From NCBI GenBank assembly GCA_963565915.1, contig OY751491.1, positions 1,488,001 to 1,552,000 on the forward strand: 64,000 bases of DNA. The letters run 5' to 3'. This DNA is from Entoloma clypeatum. Its lineage: Eukaryota; Basidiomycota; Agaricomycetes; Agaricales; Entolomataceae. Position numbers and translations under genes: made by a program. Below are positions 11,376 to 21,613 of this stretch, one piece after another (position 1 is the first letter of the stretch; every line of letters begins with the position of its first letter). The notes below the pieces were generated by a model, which did not search any database, was not told where the DNA came from, and worked only from the letters and a program-made list of their open reading frames with translations.

Positions 11376-11990
11376 TTAGCGCTGGGTTGAAACATCGGAC
11401 GTTAGGATTGCTTGCAGGACATAAATGGGAATGGGATTATCGTAAAAAGGCGTAGGATGTGTAGGCGCGAACGGGATGGGGCGGAAATCGGCGAGAGGAC
11501 TGGATGAAAGCGAGGGCGTGTACTGGTCGGAATAGGACCTGGCAACCGGTGAGCAAAACGCGAGCCTCCCAGTTTTTGGGAGGGGTGGCTCCGACTTCAC
11601 ACTTGTTGGCAGCTGGCGGTCGCCGGAATTGTCGAGATACGCTGGCGGAGCTGTGCCGTGCATGAAAAGTGTTGTCGATGTGGGTATATGCGCCGCAAAA
11701 ATGCTGTAACTGAACGATACACGAAGAAAAATGAGTTGCCAGAAGACGTGAGTTGTAGGTAGTCCCTCAGTATGGCCACTAACGGGGCCCATAACCTGAT
11801 AAATGGCCTAGAAGATCTACCGTGAATCCTCAACGTTCTGGGAAGGAACAACTGAGTTTCTGACCTAGAAGATCTACCGTGACTAGGGTACTGTGAGTAT
11901 CTAGGAGACGGTAGGGAGAGTAAAGTGTGGACTTACATCCTCAACGTTCTGGGAAGGAACAACTGAGGATGTAGTCGCGCTGAATCAACT
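11376..11990 (-). other. Rearranged Copia-like remnant with primer-site sequence
   Basis: GGGGCCCATAACC at 11784-11796 is the same 13-mer that forms the primer-binding site of the intact Copia element (56112-56124). It is followed by TG, as at an LTR start, and by GAGGGACT on the internal side in both elements. To the right, CCTAGAAGATCTACCGTGA occurs twice (11808, 11863) and CCTCAACGTTCTGGGAAGG occurs twice (11830, 11939), indicating a scrambled or duplicated LTR. No coding domain was recognised in the 138-codon frame here. Confidence 0.4.
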
Positions 11991-12013
11991 AGATAAACAA
12001 AAGAGTCATGTGA

Positions 12014-13265
12014 TCATGTAGGTAAGCGATGATACGGAAAGGACCACAGTCCAACAATTATCTCAGCCACTTCCTGCACCCATTTTGCCTTCTCCTTTTG
12101 TGACAATTTACACTCTTTGCAAATACCTGGAACTTCTTTTCCACCGTTAAGTTCAGTCAACCTCTTCCAGAGTCCATGCTCATCCAAGACCCGCTTCATT
12201 CCTTTTGCCTCACCATGATTTTCATAATCTGGGTGCCCATGTGGGAGGTTTTTGTCAAAAACCATTGTTTGGACTCGTCCATGGCAACTGGGGTCAGCAT
12301 TGTCCTGAGGGATGATAGTTGTGTGCATCTTGCGTTGCTTTCCTCCTGGATTAACATTCATCTCATTCACATTCAGAGCATTATCAGCAAAGGCAGCGTG
12401 GGCAGTGGATTGATCAAAAACAAACTCGCCAACTGCACGCTTCTCAAATAACGGAATGGCACGCTCAACCTAAGCAGCAGTCAAATTTTACAGTAGAAAA
12501 TGAATTCTTGTCAATACTGTACCTGTTTAATGAGTCGTCCTGCATTCCACCATCCTTCGGCATTCTTTCTGGGATAAATAATCTCATGAGCATCCTCAGC
12601 AATGCACTCACTCTCAGGAAGGTTTTGTTGCATTGTGATCTCGTCCTTGGGCAATGTCAACCGTCCAGTGAACTCGACAATGAAATCCGATACATGAATT
12701 GACCTTCCCTGGCCTTTCTTGCGAAGGGGAAGCTTCCCATCCTTTGCCCAAACCCGCCGTCGCAACTCGTTTGACCAAAATATGCTCTCATCTTGAAAAA
12801 CGGGGACATGAAGCTTTTCTCCTGGCCCAAGAGTGGGCGAGATGGGCTCGAGTGTCTTATCGTCAAACTGATAGCGAAGCCTATGCAACATGTGAGTCTT
12901 GAAGTCAAGGATATTCAGAAAATAAATTCCAGTGACTGTTCATTCGCCAATATCCCACCAAGAAATGATGTGCGATATTTGATGACATCTTTGCACTCAT
13001 GACCATCAACATAGACCCCTCCGTTGGGCACATGGCTCTGAAATCTTCTTGCCAGCAAGATCTAATCCAAGCCCAGAAAGGATGGTGTTGTTCATGTGGA
13101 ACTGGAGCTTAAGAGGTGTGATCTTTGTTGTTTGAGAGGTGAGCAACAGCTAAACAGGTCAAACATAGCCACTCACATCACCTAGAGGCATAGCTGTAAG
13201 ATAACGGCGGACAGCTTGGGCAATCCATTCATTGTTCATAAGAGATGGATGTCCTACATGCTTTC
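12014..13265 (-). pseudogene. DDE transposase, C-terminal piece (IS630/Tc1-like fungal family)
   Basis: Read on the minus strand: a DNA-binding-domain end with GKHVGHPSLMNNEW, then YVDGHECKDVIKYR, the first catalytic Asp in VFQDESIF, IHVSDFIVE, an intron at about 12473-12523, and the second Asp in FVFDQSTAHAAFADNAL. After that come NVNPGGKQRKMH, GMKRVL and ICKECKLSQKEK, and homology stops near 12050. The expected last block with LNPIE (third catalytic residue) is absent, so the gene is truncated at its 3' end. The 5' parts lie at 17958-18406 and 22405-23188, separated by two insertions. Family naming is from remembered Agaricomycete proteins. Confidence 0.75.
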
Positions 13266-13663
13266 CTGTCGTGGGACACGCTGCTCTGGCGGGGCGCCGG
13301 GCGATGCCGCTTATGTGGGCATGTCCCCGGGACACGGTGGTGGTGGTCGCCTGCCGAGACGAGACCCCACGAGCCCTTACCTCGTCGTCTGCCAACGACG
13401 CCTGTTCCCTTGCCCTGGTGCGATCAGCTGGCGCTCGGCGCCGTCTGGAACGTCGACGACACCCGCCCTGATGCTCAGGGTCCTGCCTTTCTCTCGCGGG
13501 ATCGTCGCGGGCTGAAAAACGCGACCAGGTCTTGAGCTCGAGAGCGCCGCCCCCCAGCCCCGATGCCCCTTGAATGACGGCCCTCTCTCCCTTCCCTGCC
13601 CCCGAATGCCATCGACCCTTGCGTCATCGGTCCGATCCTTCTCTTGTGCCACGTCAGCCCTGA

Positions 13664-14046
13664 ATGACGGTGTCAAAACCGACTGATGAAAGTGCTGGCA
13701 TGCCCCCGAACCCCCCGTCTGACCTCACAGTTGTGTCCCTGACGAACGCCAATGCCAAGCAGCTCAAGTTCTGGATCGATGGGGTGAACCGAGCGGCTGG
13801 TGGGAAGAAAAAGGTGCTGACAAAACAGGGCAAGGTGCAGCAGCTCCGTGAGAGGCTCGCGACCCACTATCAGCTCGACCTCTCGAAGCTGCCCGTGAAA
13901 CCATGCCAGCTGGGCCCTCTCCCGTCGATGTCGAGATCCAAAAGGCGCAGTGGGACGACCTCCTGAAGCTCGGAGAGGAGTGGACCAAGGCCGGCGACTC
14001 CTTCCGGCTCTGCGAGGTGCACAATGATGGTGAGTGCCTCCCACCT

Positions 14047-14079
<33 letters not shown>

Positions 14080-15093
14080 ACAGGTGTCCTGACCTCTCCC
14101 ATGCACAGGCTCGCCTCTGTATCCGCTGCTCCAAGAGACGGTGGCAACGGCACTCACGTCTTCCACCTCCTCCTCACTGCTCAATCCTCGCCAGCCACTC
14201 AGCGTGCCATCGGAGAACCCGCCGCCAGAGACAGTGCAGGCATGGGTGCAGGCTGTGCAGGAAGGGAGTGATGATGCCCTCGCGGCTCTCGCCCGACTGC
14301 AGCTGTTCATCAGCTCAAAGGTGATGTTTCCCCGTTGTCTCCATCGTGCGACTGACAGTCGCTGACCTCCGTAACGCAGCTCTCCACCATCCAGCTCCCG
14401 CCAGTGCCTCCCACAGGCCCCATCCCTCTGCCTGCAGCTATGACATTGCCATTTTCGTTGGCGTGGCCATCGCCACCATTGCTTCCGTTTGCTGCTCCTG
14501 CAGTGGCCTCCATCGCCCCCATGTCATCCGTCGTCCCCGTCGGGCCCTTCCCTCCACCTTTGGGAAGGGCCACAGCTTGACCTCCACCTGCAGTGGACCT
14601 GTCTCATGATGCTGCCATCCTCGCATGCGGCGAGCTGGACATCCAGGCTCTCGAGCGTGCCACTGACCTCAGGCAGGTGATCCAGCAGTTTGAGGACGGT
14701 GATGTGCAGCAAATACACGAGAAGTACGGTGGCTGCGGCCATCCGATGTGGCCACGAATCAAGGGGACCATCAACCGGCGCGAGAGGGTGTTTGCGCAGC
14801 TGACAGGTGAATTCGCCAGCGACAAGCAGCGGTTCCTCAACTTCTTTGCCACTGCGCGCATCGCACCTTCTCGGAGCCGCAAGTGCCAAGCTGCTGACAA
14901 TGACAACATGGTCTCCTTCCGGCTTGTTTCGGAAGCCATCCCCCACTGCAAGAAGGACATTGAGGACGAGAAGATGAAGGCTGCCTACCGAGACGAGGCC
15001 GGCGGGTTTTCGGAGCAGCACTGGGTTGAAACATGGGGTAGGGCCAACAGCTGGGAGGTCTGGAGAGAGCTCGGAAAAGAGCATTATCGTTGA
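13664..15093 (+). CDS. Unknown partner gene of the recombinase unit (SAP-like N-terminus)
   Basis: Proposed exons 13664-13894, 13936-14029, 14109-14320 and 14380-15093, with GT-AG borders and matching phases. The first intron is only 41 bp and is the least certain. Residues ~25-75 (LTNANAKQLKFWIDGVNRAA ... KVQQLRERLATHYQLDLSKL) have the spacing of a SAP-type DNA-binding helix pair. The middle is Pro/Ala-rich. The C-terminal ~165 residues are well-ordered and charged, starting DLSHDAAILACGELD. In exon 4 an in-frame TGA at 14578-14580 precedes that C-terminal block, and CGA is a likely precursor, so this copy may be broken. It converges on the recombinase gene with 63 bp between stop codons. 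No assigned function; a DNA-binding accessory role is inference from context. Confidence 0.6.
14052..14079 (+). repeat. CT dinucleotide microsatellite inside an intron
   Basis: About 14 tandem CT units fall within the 79-bp intron 14030-14108 of the partner gene and form its polypyrimidine tract. Length change here would not alter the protein. Confidence 0.9.
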
Positions 15094-15156
15094 CTTTTAT
15101 TGTAGTTACAGGGTCTCGACTAAATACTATGAAGTTGGTTAAGTTGGTTACAAGAT

Positions 15157-16813
15157 TCAGTAGTATCTGTTACACTGCCTTTTTGGCACATTACGGTCAT
15201 AGTCTGTCATGTACTCATGGTTGTCGTTCGGTGAGTAAAAGTAACGGAACATGGTGATAGCCTCGACTTGGGACCAACCACCCCATGCTGCCACCATGTC
15301 GACCAACCAACCTTTTTCTTTGATCCGATACTGGCACCCTCCGCGGCGGAAGGAATGGGTGCCATAGAGATTCCAGGCCTTGTAGTTGAGCTGCTGCAAA
15401 TCTGCAGTGAGCGCGCGGCTCAAGGTGCTGCTCGTCTGCAGAAAGAAAGGACTTCAGGTTTTCCGAAGCATTGGCAGAAGGTAACACACCATGGGTGTAC
15501 TCTGCGTGATGGCTCCATTTTTGTTGATCTTGAGAAAGAGTGGGCCAGAGAGCGCGACATGGTCACGGTAGAGAGAGGCGAGCCGGATGAGAGCACACAT
15601 GGGGCAGAGCTTCGGGTCACCATCATTGGCATAGAGGGTCCAAACATGGGCAATGCCTGTCTGGGCCGATTTTCACGTCTTCAGACGAACATGAAATCGT
15701 TCCCCTGCATGCTCATTTCAGTCTTGAAAAACATGATCTGAACTACAAAATGACTCACGTTCTCCTGGGATCCTGTTGATGCTCTCAAAGTCCAGCCCCA
15801 CGACCTCTTCAATTCGGAGAAGAAGAAGCCAGGCAAAGACATATGCTGTCTGAGAAAAAGAAAGCACAGAGTAAGTCAATAGTATACAACCCTGCCATAA
15901 CAACAGACCAGGATCGAAAAAGCAGCCACACACATATTGCACAATGCCTTGCCGATTTTCCTCCATGGTCGCATTCTTCTTGAAGCACTGATCGTGCAGG
16001 CGTCGCATGTCATCGGAGGAGAGAGCACGTGCAGAGCTAGAGATCTCACCAGCCTTGGCTTTGGATTTTTCAAGACCTATCATAAAGTCAGCCACCTGTC
16101 GTGATCTTGTAGGTAAGCCATAGCTGGACAGGAGGAACATTAGTATGGTTGGATAGAGAGGTCCGTGGAGCAAGAGAATTGTCTCCACCCAATGTCAGCC
16201 TCAGGGTCATAACGCCATTCTGCAACACTCTCATGTGGCCGGACTGTGCGATACCAGAAAGTGAGAGCAGCACATGTTGAAATTGCCGTTGAATACTGCA
16301 ATGCATAGTGGTTAGATTCCAAGGCTTTGGGACATTGAGAGAAAGACAGCTATTCGGCCTTCATATCCCTTTTCCTTTGGCCCACACTTCTTTGTGATAA
16401 ACTCACAAATATGTCTTGGTGTGTCCCTGGTGACTAATTTCGGCTGCCACTTGGGGTTTTGACGGAGGTGGTAGGCAATATATGCCCTAGTTATCCTGAG
16501 TGGCACGGGATGGGCATGTCTGTCAAGAGCAAGAGATGAGAGGCCCACCGAATGTGTCCGCCGCGCGTGCCATCTGTAATGCTCGCGCGTGTGATTTCCG
16601 CAGCATTGCGCGCAGCCGAATCAGAGGCTTCCTCTTCTGGAAAGTCATCGAGGGATTCATGAATCAAGGTGTCGGTGTGATCTACAAGAGAATCTTCCTC
16701 CTCGAGGTAGATTTTTTGAACCTCTTCGGCAATCTGCAGAGCCAAAGGTTATTTTCACAACAACATGAGATGGTAAAGAAGCCCACCTCGTCATCCAAGG
16801 TGGCACGAACCAT
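15157..16813 (-). CDS. Crypton-like tyrosine recombinase (spliced)
   Basis: Traced from ATG 16813 (MVRATLDDE) through about eight exons to a stop at 15157. Well-supported introns are 16296-16347, 16124-16188, 15850-15933, 15668-15758 and 15436-15489, each keeping the frame. The catalytic fold is complete. Box I Arg is in FAWLLLLRIEEVVGL (~15810). The beta-hairpin Lys region is GPLFLKINKNG (~15530). Box II H-x-x-R is in GTHSFRRGGCQY (~15370). The W/H position is in AAWGGWSQ, and the nucleophile is a Tyr in MFRYFYSPND (~15240). The N-terminal half is acidic and helical, as in core-binding domains. Such enzymes cut and rejoin DNA through a phosphotyrosine and move Cryptons via circular intermediates. 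No stop or frameshift was found, so it may be active. Confidence 0.82.
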
Positions 16814-17957
16814 GGCTGCTTTTGAATGTGTGAGGTGGGAGACAACAAAAGACAGAGCTTGAAATGATTTCACGAAAAGTGAAACATATTTGCTGATCAA
16901 TATTCACAGCCCATATGTATATCACGCCCATGAAGACAGAAGGAAGGGAGAGGGAGGAGATATAGGATTTTTACATTGACTAATACAGGGTCTCAAATGA
17001 GATATTCGCCGTGATGTGTATGTTTGTCGTTGAGCCCGAAATATGTTCACAACACACATGGACCCCCGAAGCTGAGATGTGAAAGGGCAAAGGAGGATGA
17101 CTACTGCAAAGCACGGTGAGAGAGAGAGGTAGTGGTTGGTGAACCTCACCAACAGCAATGGGCGGTATTCCTCGAATGAGCTGTTGCGAGGATGACAGCG
17201 AGGCTGACCAAGAAAACAACCCCACACGGCAATGGAGCTGCTCGGCAAGATAGGCTTCTTGAGGAGGGCAGTTTGGCGGGTGAGCAGCAGCGACCAGGCA
17301 GAAAGATCATTGTGGGCTGAGGGCAGAACAACAGAAGATGGTGGTAAGGAACAGGAACACATGCACTTGCTGCCGAAAACCCGTGAACGATAGGGGCCTG
17401 CCATAGATGGAAAGATGTCCCAAAACTGCTAATGAGACTTATTTTTCTTGGGACACGATTCAGGTTGTGCCACCACCGAGAGAGAGTGTGTCCCATGTCA
17501 AACTAAGCTGCTGATTTTGTCTGGGACACGGCGGGCTGTACCTTGTGAAAATTTCGCTTTGCAGGGTTTGTTGACAGGTTCTTGGCGAGGACAGATTCGG
17601 ATTCGATGTGATGCGATGTGGCAGCGGAAAGGGAGGATCCCTGACGTGATTGCGTGAACCCTGAGGCCTGAACCATGGGAGAACAGCCTTCAAGACTTGA
17701 CTCGCGCAGTCTCAGAGTTTCCAGATGGTGGGGCAGACAAGAGATCCATAAATTTTGTGGCTCGAAAGGACAAGAAACGGCCGGGGGGGAGGGGGAAAAG
17801 AGCCAGGTCTGCAGTGGTCGCGACGTGGCATGGGAAGCGGCCAGGGTCCTCCGTCTCGGGCACGCCCAAGATGGATCTCTGGGTTCCCGGGGTCCTGCAG
17901 CCCACGTGCAACCCCTCGGCATGTCACGATCTGGCCAAGATCGTGTCCCATTGCGTT
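16814..17957. other. Right flank of the recombinase unit with GGGACAC sites
   Basis: No credible gene. It holds GGGACAC at 17450-17456 and 17523-17529 and GTGTCCC at 17488-17494 and 17943-17949. Three of the four lie within an 80-bp cluster (17450-17529), a spacing that would suit recombinase or partner-protein binding sites. The strand-symmetric frames of 17500-18000 are GC-rich shadows. Confidence 0.5.
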
Positions 17958-18406
17958 CTAAAGAGACTCCAACATCTGGCGATGCATCCACTCCTGGCGC
18001 CTTCGATTCGAAGCTGAAAGAAACACCAAAAAGCTTGTTGGAGGAAGGTTTTGAAATCTTTCAATGTAGGGTGCAAGCCGCCAGACTTTTTGTGCAAAGT
18101 ACGGGCCTTTGCCCACTGCTTTTGCAATAGCAAGGCTCACCTGAGTTTTTGGGTTTCTGACCTTGGGATTTTGTGAGTATTTAAGCAATAATTTGAGATA
18201 ATTCTTGACAGCGACAAGTTTGAACAGCGCCGCAAACGATTTGTGACGCTGCATGTCCTTAACCAGCCAATTCATGACTGTTCCAACCCCACCCTGCTCA
18301 ATATCATCATCCTCAAGATCCAGCCACTCTGTGACCGCGGGAATGGGTTTGTCAACACCACCATTGACAATGGATGATGCCTGACCGACAACATCTTGAC
18401 TGTGAG
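17958..18406 (-). pseudogene. DDE transposase, middle piece
   Basis: Minus-strand frame containing MNWLVKDMQRHKSFAALFKL, AKAVGKGPYFAQKVWRLAPY and RFQNLPPT, the helical N-terminal region of the same IS630/Tc1-like fungal transposase as the 12014-13265 piece. The left side is cut off by the recombinase unit and the right side by the LTR retrotransposon at 18407. Across the latter, with one GTGAG target copy ignored, the reading frame is continuous with the 22405-23188 piece, which confirms the order of events. Confidence 0.72.
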
Positions 18407-18839
18407 TGTAAGGGCGACCTTATGATCCAAGACTCGAACTCAGATACTTGCAAGGGAGATCTGAAGTTTAGATTGAGCAGTCTGATAAGTAATACAACAC
18501 ACACCTTGCAAGGGAGATCCCAAGAGAAAGTTCTAAGGATTCCCCTGCAAGCTAGCGAGATAAATAGTAAAATGAGATATGAAATAAGAGATAAAACGAG
18601 ACGCATGAATGATGAGCAATGATCGGGAGTAGCGATGAAGGATGAATGGAAACAAGATGAATGATAGTACCTGCGATCCGACGTGCAGAGTAGTGGATGG
18701 GGGTGGAGTCGTCGGATGCGGAGAGGCGGATAAGATGTCGGAGACAGCGGATACGATCGGAGGACATCGGAGATGGTGGAATAGAAAGGAAAGGAAGAAA
18801 GGAAAGGAAAAGTGAAAAGTGAAAGTGGTTGCCCTTACA
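18407..18839 (-). repeat. 3' LTR of the 18407-22404 element
   Basis: 433 bp with TGTAAGGG...CCCTTACA ends. It differs from its partner at about 18 positions by eye, most of them C/T or G/A at CpG. It is rich in CGGA motifs near its right half. Confidence 0.93.
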
Positions 18840-19067
18840 TCACCCCCCCTTCAAGGCACGGCGTCTAGACGTGTCAGGCAAAATGAGTCGAATATCGCAG
18901 CGGTGATCCGCCGCGGAGCTCCCAGATGACGTCTGTAGAAGTCACGGACTAGGCGCGGAGCGTGGACATTGTCTTCTGCTTCCCAGGAATTCTCTTCATA
19001 GCCATATCCCTTCCATTTGACCAAGAATTGAAGCTTGCCTCAATGCAGTCGGCTGTCCAAGAGGTTT

Positions 19068-21146
19068 TCAACATCGTACTCCAATTCTTCTCCGACTACC
19101 GTCGGAGGCGGAGGAGAGCGGACTTGGCGTCGGAAAGGGTTGTCGGGAACTAGTGAAAGTTTGACAACATGGAATACTGGGTGAACGTGGGACATGGAAG
19201 GGGGAAGGCGAAGTTCGTAGGCATGTGTTCCGACAGGTCGGACCACTGGGAAAGGGCCTACATATTGATGTGCAAGTTTTTTTGTGGGTCAGGTGGTTTT
19301 GAGGTCTGATGAGTCTAAAAAGACCTTGTCCCCTGGGCGGAATGTTGGAGTGGTGCTCCGATGCTGGTTGTAGTATCGCGCCATGTTGTCTTTTGCCTTT
19401 GTCAGTGCTGCGCGAGCCTCCTCTAGAGCGGACTTCATCCGCTGGCTGAAATCCGCTACCGCTTGATCTCCGTCCGCTTCTCGCAGGGTTTGAATCCCAT
19501 GCGCGGATGGCGGCCGGTATCAATGTAGAATGGAGTTTGACGTGTCGATGCGTGAACATGGTTGTTGTATGCAAATTCAGCCATTGGAAGCCATTCATCC
19601 CAATCATCTTGACGTTCATTGACGAATAGGCAAAGGTATTGTTCCAATCCTTGATTGACCCGCTCCGTCTGTCTGTCCGACTGCGGATGGTAGGCTGTCG
19701 AGGCAGCAGCCTGTATAGTTTGCGCGTGAACTTGGTGACAAACTGTGGTCCTCGGTCGGAGACAATGGCTTCCGGTAGTCCGTGGAGTTTCCAGACATTT
19801 TGAACATAGGAGTGTGCAGTCCTGAGTGCAGAGATGTCGGAGTGCGTCGGGATGAAGTGTCCCCGCTTCCCTACTGAGTCCACTATGACCATGATAGTGT
19901 CGTAGCCGTGGGCTTCTGGTAGTTCAGTAATGAAGTCAACACTGGTTACTTGCCATCGCTCCGTGGGGACCCGTAGCGGATTGAGCTCTCCGGAGGGCGG
20001 AGTGCGTCGGACCTTGGTGCGGAGGCATGGGTCGCATGTCTTGCAATATTGACCTATTAAACGAGACATGTGTGGCTTCTGTTCGTTCGGAGCAAGCAGA
20101 TATACCTTACAACCTGCCGGAGAGGCGTCCGGAACAAGTTCAATGGCATGGTCCCAAGTCCGCTCTTCCAGTAAGGTGTTGAAAGAGGTCTTTGAGAATA
20201 CGTCTTTGAAGTCAAACAAGTGGTCTGGTACAGAGTCGCGGAAAGATTTAGGTTTTTGGTTACTGAGGAAGGCCTCGGATAGACGTTGCGAGATATTGGA
20301 TGAAGTGCGGATGAACTCCGCCTCCGCAGGTACTGTTCCGACAAAAAGGCGATCTCCCTCCTCAAACTCATTCTCTTCCTCAGCATCTTCCGCTAACTCC
20401 TCCGCTTCCTCTCCTTCTGTGACATCCTCCACCCATGGGCCACGTGGAGCCTCCTCCTCTAGACCGGACGTCGGAGTGGAACCCATCCGACAGGTTCGGA
20501 TGCGGACTTGTTCAAACTTCTGCTCCTTCTGCTCTTGGGCTGCCTCCTGGTGGCATGTCCGGCATTGTGCAGGACACCGGCTCATCTTCACTTCCCCTGA
20601 AGCCAAAGCCCAATCTACCTCGGGGTTGTGTTCTTTGAGCCAAGTGAAGCCTAGCACAATTTCTTGTTTTCCCAAACTTGTGACTGCAAGCTGGGTCCAA
20701 TCCGAGTGATCCCGATAGCGGAGCACTACATCCAACACCTCCGTTATTGCTCTGGCCTCGTTTGGAGTTCCGTCGATGTTGTATACCAGAATTGCGTGTT
20801 GTAGTTTTCGAGTAGAGAGTGGATGTTTCTCGACCAGAGTGCGTTCAATAAACAACCCTGTTGCCCCGCTATCGAGTAAGGCCTTTTGTGATAGTGTGTC
20901 TTTGGTGTCGGTAGTTTCAAGAACTATGTCTAGTTCAATAGAATTGTCGGAGTGAGCGGAGGCGAGGACATATTGTTTTGGAAGCTGATGCTCCCATTTA
21001 GAGAGGCGAAGGCAGATGGGATTTGCGGAGTTGGGTGCGACTATGGGATCGTTTGCAGGCTTAGAGATGGAGGGTATAGGATCATATTGTTCCATAAATA
21101 AGGCAGCATAATGATTTTTAGCAGACAACGAGGGCGCACTGTTCAC
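19068..21146 (-). CDS. Protease-integrase polyprotein lacking RT (692 aa)
   Basis: One uninterrupted frame. The retropepsin motif ALLDSGATGLFIE is near residue 90, followed by LVYNIDGTPNE and VLGFTWLKEHNPEVDW. After an acidic linker comes the usual entry to RT (WDHAIELVPDASP ... KVYLLAPNEQ), but the frame jumps directly to the integrase zinc region (CKTCDPCLR). It then reads WQVTSVDFITELPEAHGYDT and VSDRGPQF, which carry the first two integrase Asp residues. The last catalytic Glu region is degraded or read out of frame. A normal Gypsy Pol is about 1,100-1,300 residues; here RT and RNase H (~500 residues) are deleted in frame. It overlaps Gag by four bases in another frame. Confidence 0.85.
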   Translation of the reverse strand: MNSAPSLSAKNHYAALFMEQYDPIPSISKPANDPIVAPNSANPICLRLSKWEHQLPKQYVLASAHSDNSIELDIVLETTDTKDTLSQKALLDSGATGLFIERTLVEKHPLSTRKLQHAILVYNIDGTPNEARAITEVLDVVLRYRDHSDWTQLAVTSLGKQEIVLGFTWLKEHNPEVDWALASGEVKMSRCPAQCRTCHQEAAQEQKEQKFEQVRIRTCRMGSTPTSGLEEEAPRGPWVEDVTEGEEAEELAEDAEEENEFEEGDRLFVGTVPAEAEFIRTSSNISQRLSEAFLSNQKPKSFRDSVPDHLFDFKDVFSKTSFNTLLEERTWDHAIELVPDASPAGCKVYLLAPNEQKPHMSRLIGQYCKTCDPCLRTKVRRTPPSGELNPLRVPTERWQVTSVDFITELPEAHGYDTIMVIVDSVGKRGHFIPTHSDISALRTAHSYVQNVWKLHGLPEAIVSDRGPQFVTKFTRKLYRLLPRQPTIRSRTDRRSGSIKDWNNTFAYSSMNVKMIGMNGFQWLNLHTTTMFTHRHVKLHSTLIPAAIRAWDSNPARSGRRSSGSGFQPADEVRSRGGSRSTDKGKRQHGAILQPASEHHSNIPPRGQGLFRLIRPQNHLTHKKTCTSICRPFPSGPTCRNTCLRTSPSPFHVPRSPSIPCCQTFTSSRQPFPTPSPLSSASDGSRRRIGVRC

Positions 21147-21613
21147 TCGCTGTGGGGAGAAAAATCCTCCTGTCCTTCCTCCGACTCCGCAGACTCCGTG
21201 GGCAGAACAGAGTTGCCTTCCGCTGTGTCCTTGACCATGAGTTGTTCCATAACAAACTCATTCTGCTCCTCCATTGTCATGAAGCGAACATCGAAGCGAA
21301 GGGGGCATTCACGACTAAAGTCACCCGTTTTATTACATCTGAAGCATGCATTGGCATTCTTGCCTTTGACGCGTGAAGTATCAATGTCCATTGCATTGGG
21401 GTCCCTTGTCAGCGGAGCGGATGCGGATGCGAGCGGAGCTGTACGCGGAGTGAATGGAATGTAGGGGCGAGGGAATACTGAGGTGCCAGGTACTCTTGGT
21501 CCGACAACATTGTGGAAGGCGGAGGTGCGGGTCGGAGCAGTGGCTTTGAAGGCTTTGTTGGCAATCCTATTGTCATCATTGACTCGTGCTGCAGAGTAGG
21601 TTTTGCTCAACAC
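21143..21613 (-). CDS. Gag nucleocapsid part with altered zinc knuckle
   Basis: Contains CFRCNKTGDFSREC, a CCHC knuckle in which the zinc-binding His is replaced by Asp, followed by RFDVRFMTMEEQNEFVMEQL as in related Gypsy Gag proteins. The capsid region that should precede it is missing, consistent with a large internal deletion. Probably unable to package RNA alone. Confidence 0.75.
   Translation of the reverse strand: MLSKTYSAARVNDDNRIANKAFKATAPTRTSAFHNVVGPRVPGTSVFPRPYIPFTPRTAPLASASAPLTRDPNAMDIDTSRVKGKNANACFRCNKTGDFSRECPLRFDVRFMTMEEQNEFVMEQLMVKDTAEGNSVLPTESAESEEGQEDFSPHSE

Larger units (their letters stand above)
13273..17949. mobile_element. Putative recombinase-encoding element with partner gene (Crypton-like)
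   Basis: A 4.7 kb segment interrupts the DDE transposase gene. It contains two convergent spliced genes: a plus-strand partner (13664-15093) and a minus-strand tyrosine recombinase (15157-16813). GGGACAC occurs at 13273 and 13329 on the left and, in both orientations, at 17450, 17488, 17523 and 17943 on the right. The outermost copies face inward (GGGACACG / CGTGTCCC) like short terminal inverted repeats. Exact borders and target duplication are not settled, because another ~45 bp to the right (to ~17995) could also belong. Tyrosine-recombinase DNA transposons (Cryptons) normally lack terminal inverted repeats, which makes the arrangement unusual. Confidence 0.6.

Noticed and set aside
15157..16813. 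A Starship captain gene (DUF3435 type)
   Set aside because: The recombinase has the short Crypton-like layout and GGW/FRYF context, and the surrounding unit is under 5 kb with no cargo array. Starships are also described mainly from ascomycetes.
20068..20709. 213-codon plus-strand frame opposite the Gypsy polyprotein
   Set aside because: Exact antisense shadow of a high-GC coding region with clear retropepsin and integrase motifs on the other strand.
19068..21146. A complete autonomous Gypsy Pol
   Set aside because: RT and RNase H motifs (YIDD and following) are entirely absent despite the long open frame.
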